The notes under the pieces were generated by a model that was given only the letters and a program-made list of their open reading frames with translations, made no database searches and was not told the origin of the DNA. This document shows positions 1-8,757 of a stretch of DNA of 38,451 bases, one piece after another (within the stretch, counting starts at the first letter, position 1; each line of letters starts with the position of its first letter). Made by a program: the position numbers and the translations under genes. This DNA is from Terriglobia bacterium (lineage in GTDB: Bacteria; Acidobacteriota; Terriglobia; Bryobacterales; Bryobacteraceae), in assembly GCA_010084195.1 (NCBI GenBank), contig RGPS01000033.1:1-38451 (forward strand). Direction: 5' to 3'.

Positions 1-2573
1 GCATACACCGTCGACCCCGAGATCGCCAGCGCAGATACAACTCCGCCTACGTTGGGGTTAAAGCTCGTAGCTGTTCCGGTCGTAGCGTTGAAGGCCGCCA
101 GCCGGTTTCGAGTGGTCGAGCTCCCAACCGTGGTGAAAGCCCCCCCGGCATACACCGTCGACCCCGAGATCGCCAGAGCATATATATAGCCATTCGGGTT
201 GGGGTCCCAATTTGGATCCACCGTGCCGGTACTCAAAATATGGGCCAGATTATTCCGCGTAATCTGATCCACCTGGCTGAAACCTCCACCAATGTACCAA
301 CCGCCCGAGCCATCCGGAATCACTGCTCTTACAGTTCCATTTACAAACGGAAATCCAGTCTCAACCGCTCCGCTGTATGTATCCACCATCGTACCGGGGC
401 CACTGAGCGGGCCCCAGGCAGTAAAGTCCCCCCCTACATAAGCCTTGCCATTCCCATCCACAACAACTGCATTGACATTTCCGTTAAAACCGAAGCTGGT
501 AATTTTTGGCTGCACGATCGTCGCCACTTGCACTGTGTCACTGACCTGGCTATAAGCCGTCACCGCCGCCGTCAGGCTCCCAACTGAAGCCGGCTGCGTG
601 GAAAACGTCACACTCAACTGCGTGGTAGTCGCCGCCGTAACCGTCCCCACCGCTCCCTTATTAAACGTCACCGTGTTGCTGGCCGCCGTCGCATGAAACC
701 CCGTTCCGGTAATGGTAATGGTCCCCCCGTCGATCGAGTGCCCCACCGTACTCAAGGTCAGCGTCGGCGCGCTCACCACCGTGGCCACCTGCACCGCACT
801 CCCGCTGCTGTTGCCATTCACCGTCACCACCGCCGTCAGGCTACCCGTTGTGCCCGGCAACGTTGAGAGGGTGACCGTCAACTCCGTGCTGGTAGCCGAC
901 GTCACCGTGCCCACGGCACTCCGATTGAAAACCACTGTGTTGTTCGCCGCGTTGGCATCAAATCCCGCGCCCCTGATGGTAGCCGTAGTCGCCCGGATCG
1001 AAAGCTTCTCCGAATTCGCAGTCACGGTGGGCTGCTCGTAGACCGAATAGCTCAGGGCCGAAGGGTTTGTCAGCCCCAAGGCGTTGGTCGCTGTCAGCGT
1101 CATCGTCCCGGTTGCTGTTGGCGTGAGACTAAAGGTACTCGATGTGCCAGAGAATGTTAAGACGACAGGCGTGGAAAGCCCGCCCCCGGATGGCGTAATC
1201 GTAATCGTGCAAACACAGTATTTATTGGGTGTAACCTTAAAGTTGACCTGCAGAACACCCCGAGCTCCCGAACTGGGGCCGGTCAGCGTGTAGGAACTGG
1301 CGAGTTCGCCGTAATCCAGGCCGCGAATTCTGTTGTTTCCGGTGTCTGCCAGGTACAGCATCCTGGTTGTCGGAACAGCAACCATACCATTCACAGAATT
1401 GAACGAAGAAGACTCTCCGATACCGTTCGTATTGCCAGAATTTGGATAATACAAATTTTTGGTTAAATCGAATGGTACCGGTAATGTTGAGTCGCCGTTA
1501 TCAGCCAGTGCCTCTGCTTCGAACCAGGTATGTAGTGTAGACTTTGTCGCTCCGCCTGCAACTGTAATGACGTTGGCTGCTGCCCCGTTCACAAAAGTGA
1601 TGACCCGAATCGCATTCCCATCGGCAACAAACAGCCGGTTATTTGCCGCATCAAACGCGAGGCCTCGAGGATTAATAAAATCGGCTGTTAACGGTTGACC
1701 AGTCGCTTCATCATTCCAATAACCGAACTGATCTCCATAAATACCTTCCCAGTAATCACCAGTTCCGGCAATCACCGAGCAGGACACAGAGCTCGACAGC
1801 GAACCGCCGGGAACGCAGTTCAGAATTTGCCTTCCACGATTATTGGAATCATAGAAATCACCAGAAGCAACGTAAAAATTTCCGGAGTTTCCGCCCGCAA
1901 TACCGCGAGCATCGAAACCGCTGGACATCTCATATAACGTGGCAGGCGAAGAGTTGAGATCGACACTGGAAATGCGCCCGGCAGAATCCGTAACCCACAG
2001 CGCACCAGAACTGGAACTAGCCGGTGCAGCGTACGACAACACCATATAGCGAGGCCATTCCAGAGAAGCTGCGGTGCCTTGCCCTGTTTGATAAGTACCA
2101 AGGCATCCGCCAACGCTACCCGAGCCATAAGGGTCTCCTGTGCTACTGCAACTGTTCCCAATCACCGTGGTTACAGCTTTTGTACTCAAATTTACTTTTC
2201 GAATCGTTCCGTTGACCCCCTCGGCGACGTAGAGAAAAGCATTAGCGCTGTCCACCGCTACGGCAACTGGCCCGTTAAAGCGGGCACTTGTACCTGTGCC
2301 GTCCGCCCAACCCGCCACGCCACTACCCGCGAGAACGGTGGTGCTTCCCGTCGCCAGAACTGTCGCCGTGATCCAGTTGTTTTGAGTATCCGCAGCGTAC
2401 ATCACAGTTGGCGCCGAGCCAATATTATTCACCGCAACGCCCTGAGGATAATTAAAACTGCTCGGCGGAATGATGCACGGCGTTGGGCCATTAACAGCAT
2501 TCGTACACGAGGCCACGGTACTCGCGATGTAGGCATCAGCCGCACGCAGCAGTGTAAATGGGCACAGCACCAT
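1..2573 (-). CDS. Secreted NHL-repeat / Ig-like (IPT) / delta-60-type beta-propeller protein, 3' end outside window
   Basis: The minus strand is open without a stop from about 2573 to the left edge, giving 857 codons plus two bases. The N-terminal part (residues ~12-420) reads as NHL propeller repeats, with motifs such as FLYVAEGVNGTIRKV and LYLADTGNNRIRGLD. Three Ig/IPT-like modules follow (~422-515, 515-600, 600-688), the last two with the T-I-x-G-x-GF core. The visible C-terminal part is a delta-60-like propeller with YVGGDF, YIGGGF and YAGGAFTTVG strands, and its last repeats have an exact 147-bp (49-codon) period (the sequence at 1-29 recurs at 148). An export signal is visible (RVGLLAVLMVLCPFTLLRAADA), but it begins upstream of the ATG at 2573, so the true start is probably a non-ATG codon further upstream, for example TTG at 2639 inside a tandem repeat. 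No catalytic residues are seen. A structural or surface role is inferred. Such proteins are common in Acidobacteriota. Confidence 0.88.
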   Translation of the reverse strand, partial: MVLCPFTLLRAADAYIASTVASCTNAVNGPTPCIIPPSSFNYPQGVAVNNIGSAPTVMYAADTQNNWITATVLATGSTTVLAGSGVAGWADGTGTSARFNGPVAVAVDSANAFLYVAEGVNGTIRKVNLSTKAVTTVIGNSCSSTGDPYGSGSVGGCLGTYQTGQGTAASLEWPRYMVLSYAAPASSSSGALWVTDSAGRISSVDLNSSPATLYEMSSGFDARGIAGGNSGNFYVASGDFYDSNNRGRQILNCVPGGSLSSSVSCSVIAGTGDYWEGIYGDQFGYWNDEATGQPLTADFINPRGLAFDAANNRLFVADGNAIRVITFVNGAAANVITVAGGATKSTLHTWFEAEALADNGDSTLPVPFDLTKNLYYPNSGNTNGIGESSSFNSVNGMVAVPTTRMLYLADTGNNRIRGLDYGELASSYTLTGPSSGARGVLQVNFKVTPNKYCVCTITITPSGGGLSTPVVLTFSGTSSTFSLTPTATGTMTLTATNALGLTNPSALSYSVYEQPTVTANSEKLSIRATTATIRGAGFDANAANNTVVFNRSAVGTVTSATSTELTVTLSTLPGTTGSLTAVVTVNGNSSGSAVQVATVVSAPTLTLSTVGHSIDGGTITITGTGFHATAASNTVTFNKGAVGTVTAATTTQLSVTFSTQPASVGSLTAAVTAYSQVSDTVQVATIVQPKITSFGFNGNVNAVVVDGNGKAYVGGDFTAWGPLSGPGTMVDTYSGAVETGFPFVNGTVRAVIPDGSGGWYIGGGFSQVDQITRNNLAHILSTGTVDPNWDPNPNGYIYALAISGSTVYAGGAFTTVGSSTTRNRLAAFNATTGTATSFNPNVGGVVSALAISGSTVY

Positions 2574-2625
2574 GAGAACCGCTAATAAACCAACTCTTGT
2601 TAGCGACTTGATCTCGTCCTGGTGC

Positions 2626-2721
2626 CAGCCTTCACGCAACGGCGCACGGCAGCCTTCACGCAACGGCGCACGGCAGCCTTCACGCAACGGCGCACGGCAG
2701 CCTTCACGCAACGGCGCACGG
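2626..2721. repeat. 24-bp tandem repeat, four exact copies
   Basis: Four identical 24-bp units (cagccttcacgcaacggcgc plus acgg) lie head to tail with no spacers. The array overlaps the likely 5' end of the leftmost gene, and read in that frame it encodes an eight-residue unit (RAPLREGC) with no stop. Because 24 is a multiple of three, a change in copy number would keep frame if translation starts inside or above the array. It may instead be an untranslated leader. Confidence 0.97.
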
Positions 2722-3377
2722 CAGAGTGACAGCGGTTTAACGTATCCGCCATGGGGCGTTCCGCTTTTTGGCCGCATTCGTTTCCTGCCGGGAATCGTCT
2801 CCCTACCGGAAAAACAAAGGAAGAACGGTCCGGGTGCGCATACTGCTCAGGCTTTGCGCCATAAGCAAGTTACCCCAGAGATCAAATCATTTAGCTTTTA
2901 ACCCGGCCTGTGCTTAGCTCCGTACTGAATTCAAAGTAAATCCCTGGCAATGCCAGCTCACTGCCGCAGGCCCCAGTGCCCGCCAGGCAACACCAGAAAC
3001 TATCGACCCAAAGCCCAAATGCTTCCTTAAGTAACTGCTGTCCAGGATAAGTTACTCAGCCTGTTTTGCACAGCCTAACCTGTTGATTCATTACGCGCAC
3101 CGACGACAACAGAAAACGTGGTTCCCTGCCAACGCACAGCCTGTCCAAAACGCGGACTGGCGGCGAGCGACAGGGCCAAATACAGGCAAGAAAAGCCCAG
3201 AACAGCCCGCCTGAGGCTATTGACGGGACCGGTAAGCCCTCACCCCGTTCGAGCCTTGTTTGGGGCTAATACTGTCTCTAATTATATCTCTATATGTCTC
3301 TATTGATTGTTTCAATAATGTGAATGGTCGCCAAATAGCGTTTGAGTTCTTACAGCTGTTTGGGAAATATTGTAATG
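2722..3377. other. Intergenic region without a recognised gene; AT-rich patch
   Basis: I find no open frame with coding character or recognisable family here. It contains a small palindrome (ctggcaatgccag near 2943). Around 3270-3330 there is an AT-rich stretch, unusual for this G+C-rich window, that carries three TCTCTA direct repeats starting at 3275, 3287 and 3297. Their roughly one-turn spacing is the pattern of a tandem activator site, but there is no nearby downstream gene that clearly uses it. Confidence 0.5.
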
Positions 3378-3602
3378 TTAGATACAGTGCTGGGCGGGGG
3401 TAGTCGAGGTAGGCATCGGGCAAGGGTGAGTCTGGAGTTCGTCGATAACCGGGCGGAAGCAGGCGAGCGAGCGAATCGGCGGAACTGGCGGCATGCCGGG
3501 AGGCCGCACGAAGCAACGGAGCGAACCCAGCAAAAGGGCAGCCTCAAGCATGTTGAGCGGAATCAGGTCGTCGAAGAAGCGACGGGCCAGCCATTGATCC
3601 GG
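3378..3602 (-). pseudogene. Coding remnant of an unidentified, possibly element-borne protein
   Basis: A 75-codon stretch between in-frame stops (TAG at 3605, TAA at 3380) reads like genuine protein: DQWLARRFFDDLIPLNMLEA, then ALLLGSLR, RPPGMPPVPPIRSLACF and RPVIDEL. The PxPPIRSLxxFxPVIxEL pattern resembles, from memory, the C-terminus of conserved proteins found near mobile elements. I cannot name the family with certainty. There is no usable start codon or ribosome-binding site, and the reading after the VIDEL segment loses protein character, so it is called a fragment. Confidence 0.4.
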
Positions 3603-3782
3603 CTATCCAGCCTTACACTGCAGGCCGAGGCGTTTGTTTGAAATTCGGGGCACGTCAATGCCGCTGTGTCCTTCCGCCCCGGAAACAAGAAACGAGCAAT
3701 TGGGGCCGAGTGTGATGCCCTGCCTGATGGGGACCACCCAAGGGGCCACAACTATGCAGATCGCGAGAAACAAAAGGGCCAG

Positions 3783-6629
3783 CTAAGGCAGTTTAGGTGA
3801 GACCGCACCCGGCTGCCAGCGCACATGCTGCAAATACTCTGTGAGTTTGGAGCCTGCGGCCACGGCCGCGGCGGGTGATTCGCTCCGGCCAGCTTCCTCA
3901 ATGATCTTACCGGAGCTGGAAATCTCGGCAAATCCGAACGCGTCCCCGGCACCCTTGAGATTGTGGCCAATTTTTCGGATAGCAGCGTGATCGCCGGTGG
4001 CCGCGAGTTCCGAAAGCCTCGCCAGTTGCTGTTGTACCCGACCGAGGTATCCGGGTATCAGATCAGTCAAGTCTGGTTCGACCTCAACAACGGCCAGCTT
4101 TGCGTGTTCCTTTAAATGCGCCGGATTTCCACCATGTAACCACCATCGCTCGACGGCCTCCAGTAGAGCATCAGGCCGTACAGGTTTCGTCATGTAGTCG
4201 TCCATGCCGGAATCGGTAGCGAGTTTACGTGACTCGTGTGTGGAACCCGCGGTAAGCGCAACAACCGGAACTCGATCCAGGCCGGTTGACCGTTCCAGCT
4301 CGCGGATCTTTCTGGTCGCTTCGAAGCCATCGCCATCGGGCAACATCACATCCATGAACACGATATCGAACTTACGTGAGGCGACAAGGTTCACGGTCTC
4401 AGCGATGCTTGCCGCAATTGCGAGATCGTGGCCCGCCTTTTTAAACACTCTGGCGACGTACGCCTGGCTGTCTGGGTTATCTTCCACCAGAAGAATTCGA
4501 ACCCGGCTGGGACCGACCGCTCCCTGGGCTTCATTGTTGACGGCGGCGGTTAGCGGGGAAACTTCCCCCTCGCGAGTCAGCACCTCGCGCACGGCAGCAT
4601 GGATGCGACTCGGTGTCAGGGGAAACGAAACCTTGACGACAGTTCCATTCAGCAGCTCTGACAGGGAGTCCGTACCATCCGGGGGCAGGATCTGGATCCA
4701 CTTTATGGCCTTGCACTGGGCTCCCTGCATGCAGAGGGCCTCGATTTCGACGGAATCAAAAGCAGCGCTTCCATCAAGGACCACGATATCGTAGCGGTGA
4801 GTGCCCTCCATGTGAGCCCTGCCCGTAGTCAGGTTATCCACCGCGACCACGTCGAGGTCTGCCGAAGTCCAGACCTTACTCAAAAGCTCAATGTTTGGAG
4901 GTTGAGACAGCAACAGGATCGAGACCGGACTTCCCGGGCCCGGCAGTGCCTCCCCCTCCGAGACCACCGGCAGGGTCAGGCTGAGCCGAAAGCATGACCC
5001 TGGTTGGCGTCCGACTTCGACATCAAGTGTCCCGTGCATTTGTTCCGCCAGCCGCCGCGAGATGCTCAGGCCTAGCCCTGTCCCCCCGACCCGCCTTCCA
5101 GTCGGCGTATCAATGCGGTAGAACTTCTCGAATATGTGTTTTTCACTCCCCGGGGAGATGCCAATCCCCGTGTCCCGAACAAAAATATCAACCGCAGCGG
5201 TTCCCGGTTGCTGCGTGCTCCATCGAACGTCTACACAAACGGAGCCGGTTGCCGTGAACTTGATTCCGTTGGCGATCAGATTTACTAAAATTTGGGAAAT
5301 GCGCGTCTCGTCTCCCAATAAATGAGGTGCCGGACGTGGCTCCACGGTACAGACAAGTGCGAGGCGTTTTTGGCGTGCCCGGGAGCTCATGATATTGACG
5401 GCACGTTCGCACACAGCGGCCAGGTCGAACTCTCTGGAGGAAATCTCAACCCGACCGGCCTCGATACTGGAGAAGTCAAGCAGGTCATTTACCAGATTGA
5501 GAAGAGACTCCGAACAGGCCCAGATCGTGCTGGCCACCTCTTTTTGGTCACCTTCGAGGGGTGTTTCAAGCAGAAGTTCCGACAAGCCGGTGATCGAATT
5601 CAGGGGCGTGCGGATCTCGTGGCCGATGCCCGCGAGAAAATCGCTCTTTGCCTGATTGGCCGCTTCAATTTGCTGCATCGCCCGGCGCAAGGCAATGTCG
5701 TCCTGTTTTTTTACGGTAATATCACGAATTACGCCCGTAAAGTTTGTGACTTGTCCTGCCTTATCCCGAATCGGTTGTCCTTCCAGCGCAACCCAGTATT
5801 GTCCCCCTCCTTTCTGATAGTTCAGAACTTCACATTGAAAACTCTGGCCTTCTCGGATCTTCCCCCGCATGTACGCAATAGTCGCCGGATCGGTTTCGGG
5901 ACCGTGCAGTACTGACCCTGGCGTTTTGCCCCTCAGTTCCGCGAGGGTGAAACCGGTGCATTTCGTATATGCTTCATTCACCCACTCGACCCGACCGAGC
6001 GCATCGGTGATTAATACACCGTTCTCTGTGCATGCCGCGACCAGGGCAAGCTTTCTGGATTCGGCCTCCTGCCGGACCAGGCGCCGATTCAGATCAGCCA
6101 AAGCTTCCCGTTGTTCACGCAGGCGGACGCTCAGTTTCCTGAGGTCCTGCATACCCAGACGTTGCATTTGCAGGACGTTCATAAACTCCGGCATGGAGTC
6201 GTGCAGGGGGAAGTCCTGAAATGTGAGCCCCGATAAGGTGAACTCACCCGGCTCCGGGAGCCACGGAGAACAGAGGAAGACGATTTGCTCACCACTCGCT
6301 ATCGGCAACATCTGGCCTCGCAGCCGAACTCTTCCGTTGCCCGCAATCATGACAAACAGGGTCGAGAGCTTGGCCAGGATTGCTTCGTAACAGAAGTCAA
6401 TTGCAGGGCTTTCCAGGCTCCAGCACTTCGTAAGATTCTCACCAGCCTTCAGCGCGGGCATCAGCTTTGCCATCGAGGGCCCCAACTGGACGATTAGCAT
6501 GTCGCGATTGACCACGATATGAAAGGGGAAAAGCGCTCCAGCCTGGCGGGGCGAGATTAGAAGTTCCGCAAGAGGCCCCTCCCTCAGGTCGTCCAGGTTG
6601 TCAGGTTTACCAACTGACGAGGAACTCAT
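3783..6629 (-). CDS. HNOBA-PAS hybrid sensor histidine kinase with receiver and Hpt domains
   Basis: This large phosphorelay kinase is probably the partner of the H-NOX protein encoded just upstream. Using the ATG at 6629 (948 aa), residues ~25-170 match the HNOBA (heme-NO-binding-associated) domain, starting LFPFHIVVNRDMLIVQLG. A short coiled coil follows, then PAS (~195-310), HisKA with phospho-acceptor His337 in GHEIRTPLN, and HATPase (DTGIGI ~486, GGTGLGL ~515). Next come a degenerate receiver (~570-685), a true receiver (VEDN at ~716, phospho-Asp760 in FMDVMLP) and an Hpt domain with His889 in IGHNLKGAG. No membrane segment is seen, so it should be cytosolic. A longer in-frame start at 6776 would overlap the H-NOX gene by 170 bp. 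The 6629 start overlaps it by 23 bp and implies translational coupling. NO-dependent control of kinase activity is inferred from family knowledge. Confidence 0.93.
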   Translation of the reverse strand: MSSSSVGKPDNLDDLREGPLAELLISPRQAGALFPFHIVVNRDMLIVQLGPSMAKLMPALKAGENLTKCWSLESPAIDFCYEAILAKLSTLFVMIAGNGRVRLRGQMLPIASGEQIVFLCSPWLPEPGEFTLSGLTFQDFPLHDSMPEFMNVLQMQRLGMQDLRKLSVRLREQREALADLNRRLVRQEAESRKLALVAACTENGVLITDALGRVEWVNEAYTKCTGFTLAELRGKTPGSVLHGPETDPATIAYMRGKIREGQSFQCEVLNYQKGGGQYWVALEGQPIRDKAGQVTNFTGVIRDITVKKQDDIALRRAMQQIEAANQAKSDFLAGIGHEIRTPLNSITGLSELLLETPLEGDQKEVASTIWACSESLLNLVNDLLDFSSIEAGRVEISSREFDLAAVCERAVNIMSSRARQKRLALVCTVEPRPAPHLLGDETRISQILVNLIANGIKFTATGSVCVDVRWSTQQPGTAAVDIFVRDTGIGISPGSEKHIFEKFYRIDTPTGRRVGGTGLGLSISRRLAEQMHGTLDVEVGRQPGSCFRLSLTLPVVSEGEALPGPGSPVSILLLSQPPNIELLSKVWTSADLDVVAVDNLTTGRAHMEGTHRYDIVVLDGSAAFDSVEIEALCMQGAQCKAIKWIQILPPDGTDSLSELLNGTVVKVSFPLTPSRIHAAVREVLTREGEVSPLTAAVNNEAQGAVGPSRVRILLVEDNPDSQAYVARVFKKAGHDLAIAASIAETVNLVASRKFDIVFMDVMLPDGDGFEATRKIRELERSTGLDRVPVVALTAGSTHESRKLATDSGMDDYMTKPVRPDALLEAVERWWLHGGNPAHLKEHAKLAVVEVEPDLTDLIPGYLGRVQQQLARLSELAATGDHAAIRKIGHNLKGAGDAFGFAEISSSGKIIEEAGRSESPAAAVAAGSKLTEYLQHVRWQPGAVSPKLP

Positions 6630-7149
6630 CGAAGGCTGCTCCCGCTGATTTATCTGCAACGTGCTGGACAGTAGCCGGAGTGCCATACATCTTCCCCAGA
6701 CCCCGGAAAAGGCCGACCACAAAGGGACAGAGGCCTTCCCGGCTTGACTCATAGCCGATACGAACCCAGTTTTCACCCGTTGACATGAGACGAAAGCGAG
6801 GTGGCTGCAGGTGCGGAAGCATCAAACTTACCCGGGCGTGAAAGGTCGGCAGATTGATGAGGAACTCGCTCAGACTGCTGCCACCTGCGGACAGCATGTC
6901 ACCATAGTCGCCCAGCGCTGTTTTCAGGATCCAGTGCTCGCCGAAGGCCTCGAGTATGAGCGGTACCGGCGTATCGAGCTCCTCACTCGCAGCGACAACC
7001 AGGGCGAAAGTCATCTCATCGGGATAACCCTCGTTACTGATGAAAACCTCCACGTCAACCCCGGCCTTTCGCTTGATCTTCTCCCACATCCGTTCGCCAT
7101 GGTCAGCACTAACCATCGCCTCAATTGCCTTATTTACCATGCCGTACAT
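6607..7149 (-). CDS. hnoX: H-NOX (heme nitric oxide/oxygen binding) sensor protein
   Basis: This is a stand-alone 180-residue HNOB domain, the usual length. It begins MYGMVNKAIEAMV as in the family. The proximal heme ligand is His104 in NLPTFHARV, and the heme-propionate motif Y-x-S-x-R is intact as Tyr133, Ser135 and Arg137. The 29-residue distance between His104 and Tyr133 equals that of the well-studied T. tengcongensis protein (His102/Tyr131). Five residues after the motif arginine, where O2-binding members carry the distal Tyr140, there is no tyrosine (EGLCPFVVG), which fits an NO-selective sensor; ligand choice is inference. The start codon shares one base with the stop of the upstream regulator (TAATG), and the end overlaps the kinase start, so the three genes are one coupled operon. 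Its likely role is to bind NO and modulate the HNOBA kinase. Confidence 0.95.
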   Translation of the reverse strand: MYGMVNKAIEAMVSADHGERMWEKIKRKAGVDVEVFISNEGYPDEMTFALVVAASEELDTPVPLILEAFGEHWILKTALGDYGDMLSAGGSSLSEFLINLPTFHARVSLMLPHLQPPRFRLMSTGENWVRIGYESSREGLCPFVVGLFRGLGKMYGTPATVQHVADKSAGAAFDEFLVSW

Positions 7150-8597
7150 TATTGGGGATCTCCTGGTCGCAGCGCTTTGCCTGTCCGTCGAGCCTGGTCG
7201 ATAGCTTCCACCAGATGAAACTGTTTGAGCATGCGGTAGAACCTTGTACGGCCCACTTTGAGCTCCCGCATGACCGCCGCCGCGTTACCCTCGTTCTTTT
7301 CGATTGCCGCCTGCAACAGAAGTTTCGATGCTTCTTCCATGGTGTGGCGCGGTGCCAGCCCGGGCACAGCTTTGGGCCGGGGCTGTTCCGGCTCGGCAAC
7401 GCTCCACTCTTCCCGGATTCGCCCGGGAAGATCCTCAGGCTGAAGCTCTTCATGCTCGGCGATCACCATCGCCCGCTGGATAACGTTTTGCAGTTCCCGA
7501 ACGTTGCCAGGCCAGTTGTACTGCAGTAAAATTTCCAGCGCCATCATCGAGACACCGGTTACGTGACTTGCCACCGTTTCACGATAGTCACGGATGAAAG
7601 ACATAGCCAATGGGAGGATGTCATCCCGCCTTTCCCGAAGCGGAGGCAGTTCCAGATCGAACACCGCCAGCCGAAAGTACAGATCCTCACGAAATCGGCC
7701 ACTCTTCACGTCTGCGGCCAGATTGCGGTGCGTAGCAGTCAGAAGTCTGAAATTTGAGTCCATTTCGAACGTGCCACCAACGCGCTGAAAGCTTCTCTCC
7801 TGCAGGACGCGTAAGAGCTTCGCTTGCACCGCCAGTGAAAGCTCCCCGATCTCGTCCAGAAAGAGGGTTCCCGTATTTGCCTCCTCCAGTTTTCCTATAC
7901 GCCGCACAGTAGCTCCGGTGAAGGAACCCTTCTCGTGGCCGAATAGTTCCGATTCGACGAGGTTCTCCGGAATTGCAGTCAGATTGACCGCTACAAAAGG
8001 CCTCGCGCGCCGGTCGCTGGAATCGTGGATCGCCCTGGCGACGAGTTCCTTTCCTGTACCGCTCTCCCCATGGATCATGACGGTGACATCATTGACGGAC
8101 AACTTCGCTATCTGATGGAAAACTCTGGCCATGGGGCGTGAGGTACCGACTATTCCCGTATGTTTTCTCTCAACCGCCTCGCGTTCCAGTTGATTTACTC
8201 GCAGTGTTAATCTGCCGTATCCGACCGCGTTTCGCAATGTTGTCGTCAGCTTTACCTCGCGGAGTGGCTTCACCAGGTAGTCGAACGCCCCCAGTTTCAT
8301 CGCCTGCACGGCGCTTGCCGCCGTTTCATCGGCAGTGAGCACGATGATCGGCAGTAGCGTCTGTTGCTGCCGGATACGCTCCAGGGTCTCCAGACCACTA
8401 AGAACCGGCATCAACAGGTCAAGGCAGATTGCGTCCGGTCGTTCCTCGGAAAGCGCGTCCAGGCAGCTGATTCCATCAGGGAACAACCGGGTCTCAAAGC
8501 CCGCTTTCTGCAGCCAGTGGCCGAACAGGGCGCGCTGATCTTCATCGTCATCAACAACGAAGACAAGGCCGGGGGGAGTTTCGTCCGTAGGGCTCAC
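7149..8597 (-). CDS. NtrC-family sigma-54-dependent response regulator
   Basis: A 482-residue protein in three domains. The receiver (~10-120) has the acidic pocket VVDDDED and phospho-Asp60 in CLDLLMP, with Lys110. The sigma-54 AAA+ domain (~150-375) has Walker A GESGTGKE at 177-184, the sigma-54 contact loop GSFTGA at 224-229 (canonical GAFTGA, Ala to Ser) and Walker B TLFLDEIGE at 244-252. A Fis-type helix-turn-helix lies near the C-terminus (LKVGRTRFYRML). It starts at GTG and is first in the H-NOX operon. It is likely the output of the phosphorelay, activating sigma-54 promoters when the kinase signals. No convincing -24/-12 promoter or Shine-Dalgarno is visible directly upstream. An AT-rich GAGATAATTT lies about 10 nt before the GTG, so leaderless expression is possible. 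Confidence 0.95.
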   Translation of the reverse strand: MSPTDETPPGLVFVVDDDEDQRALFGHWLQKAGFETRLFPDGISCLDALSEERPDAICLDLLMPVLSGLETLERIRQQQTLLPIIVLTADETAASAVQAMKLGAFDYLVKPLREVKLTTTLRNAVGYGRLTLRVNQLEREAVERKHTGIVGTSRPMARVFHQIAKLSVNDVTVMIHGESGTGKELVARAIHDSSDRRARPFVAVNLTAIPENLVESELFGHEKGSFTGATVRRIGKLEEANTGTLFLDEIGELSLAVQAKLLRVLQERSFQRVGGTFEMDSNFRLLTATHRNLAADVKSGRFREDLYFRLAVFDLELPPLRERRDDILPLAMSFIRDYRETVASHVTGVSMMALEILLQYNWPGNVRELQNVIQRAMVIAEHEELQPEDLPGRIREEWSVAEPEQPRPKAVPGLAPRHTMEEASKLLLQAAIEKNEGNAAAVMRELKVGRTRFYRMLKQFHLVEAIDQARRTGKALRPGDPQ

Positions 8598-8709
8598 GAC
8601 ACAAATTATCTCAGACAGCTCCGGTTGGCTAGCTCAGGATACCCTTCGATTGTTCCGTTTCAGGATGCCACGGGACACCGACCTGTTCCGATTCCAACAT
8701 GCGAAGGAC

Positions 8710-8754
8710 AACGTCGCTTGGTACAACGTCGCCTGGTACCGCGTCGCCTGGTAC
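8710..8754. repeat. 15-bp tandem repeat, three copies
   Basis: Three 15-bp units (aacgtcgcttggtac and two near-identical copies) follow each other directly. Read on the plus strand they encode NVAWY NVAWY RVAWY. The WY(N) motif normally occurs once before the RPHSGI segment of IS3-type transposases, so the duplication lies inside the transposase remnant that follows. Confidence 0.9.
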
Positions 8755-8757
8755 AAA

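Noticed and set aside
2626..2721. Possible CRISPR or iteron origin
   Set aside because: The 24-bp units abut without spacers, and no replication gene or DnaA-box cluster is present.
8598..8700. Sigma-54 promoter upstream of the NtrC-type gene
   Set aside because: A TGGCAT occurs, but no TTGC at the required -12 spacing follows.
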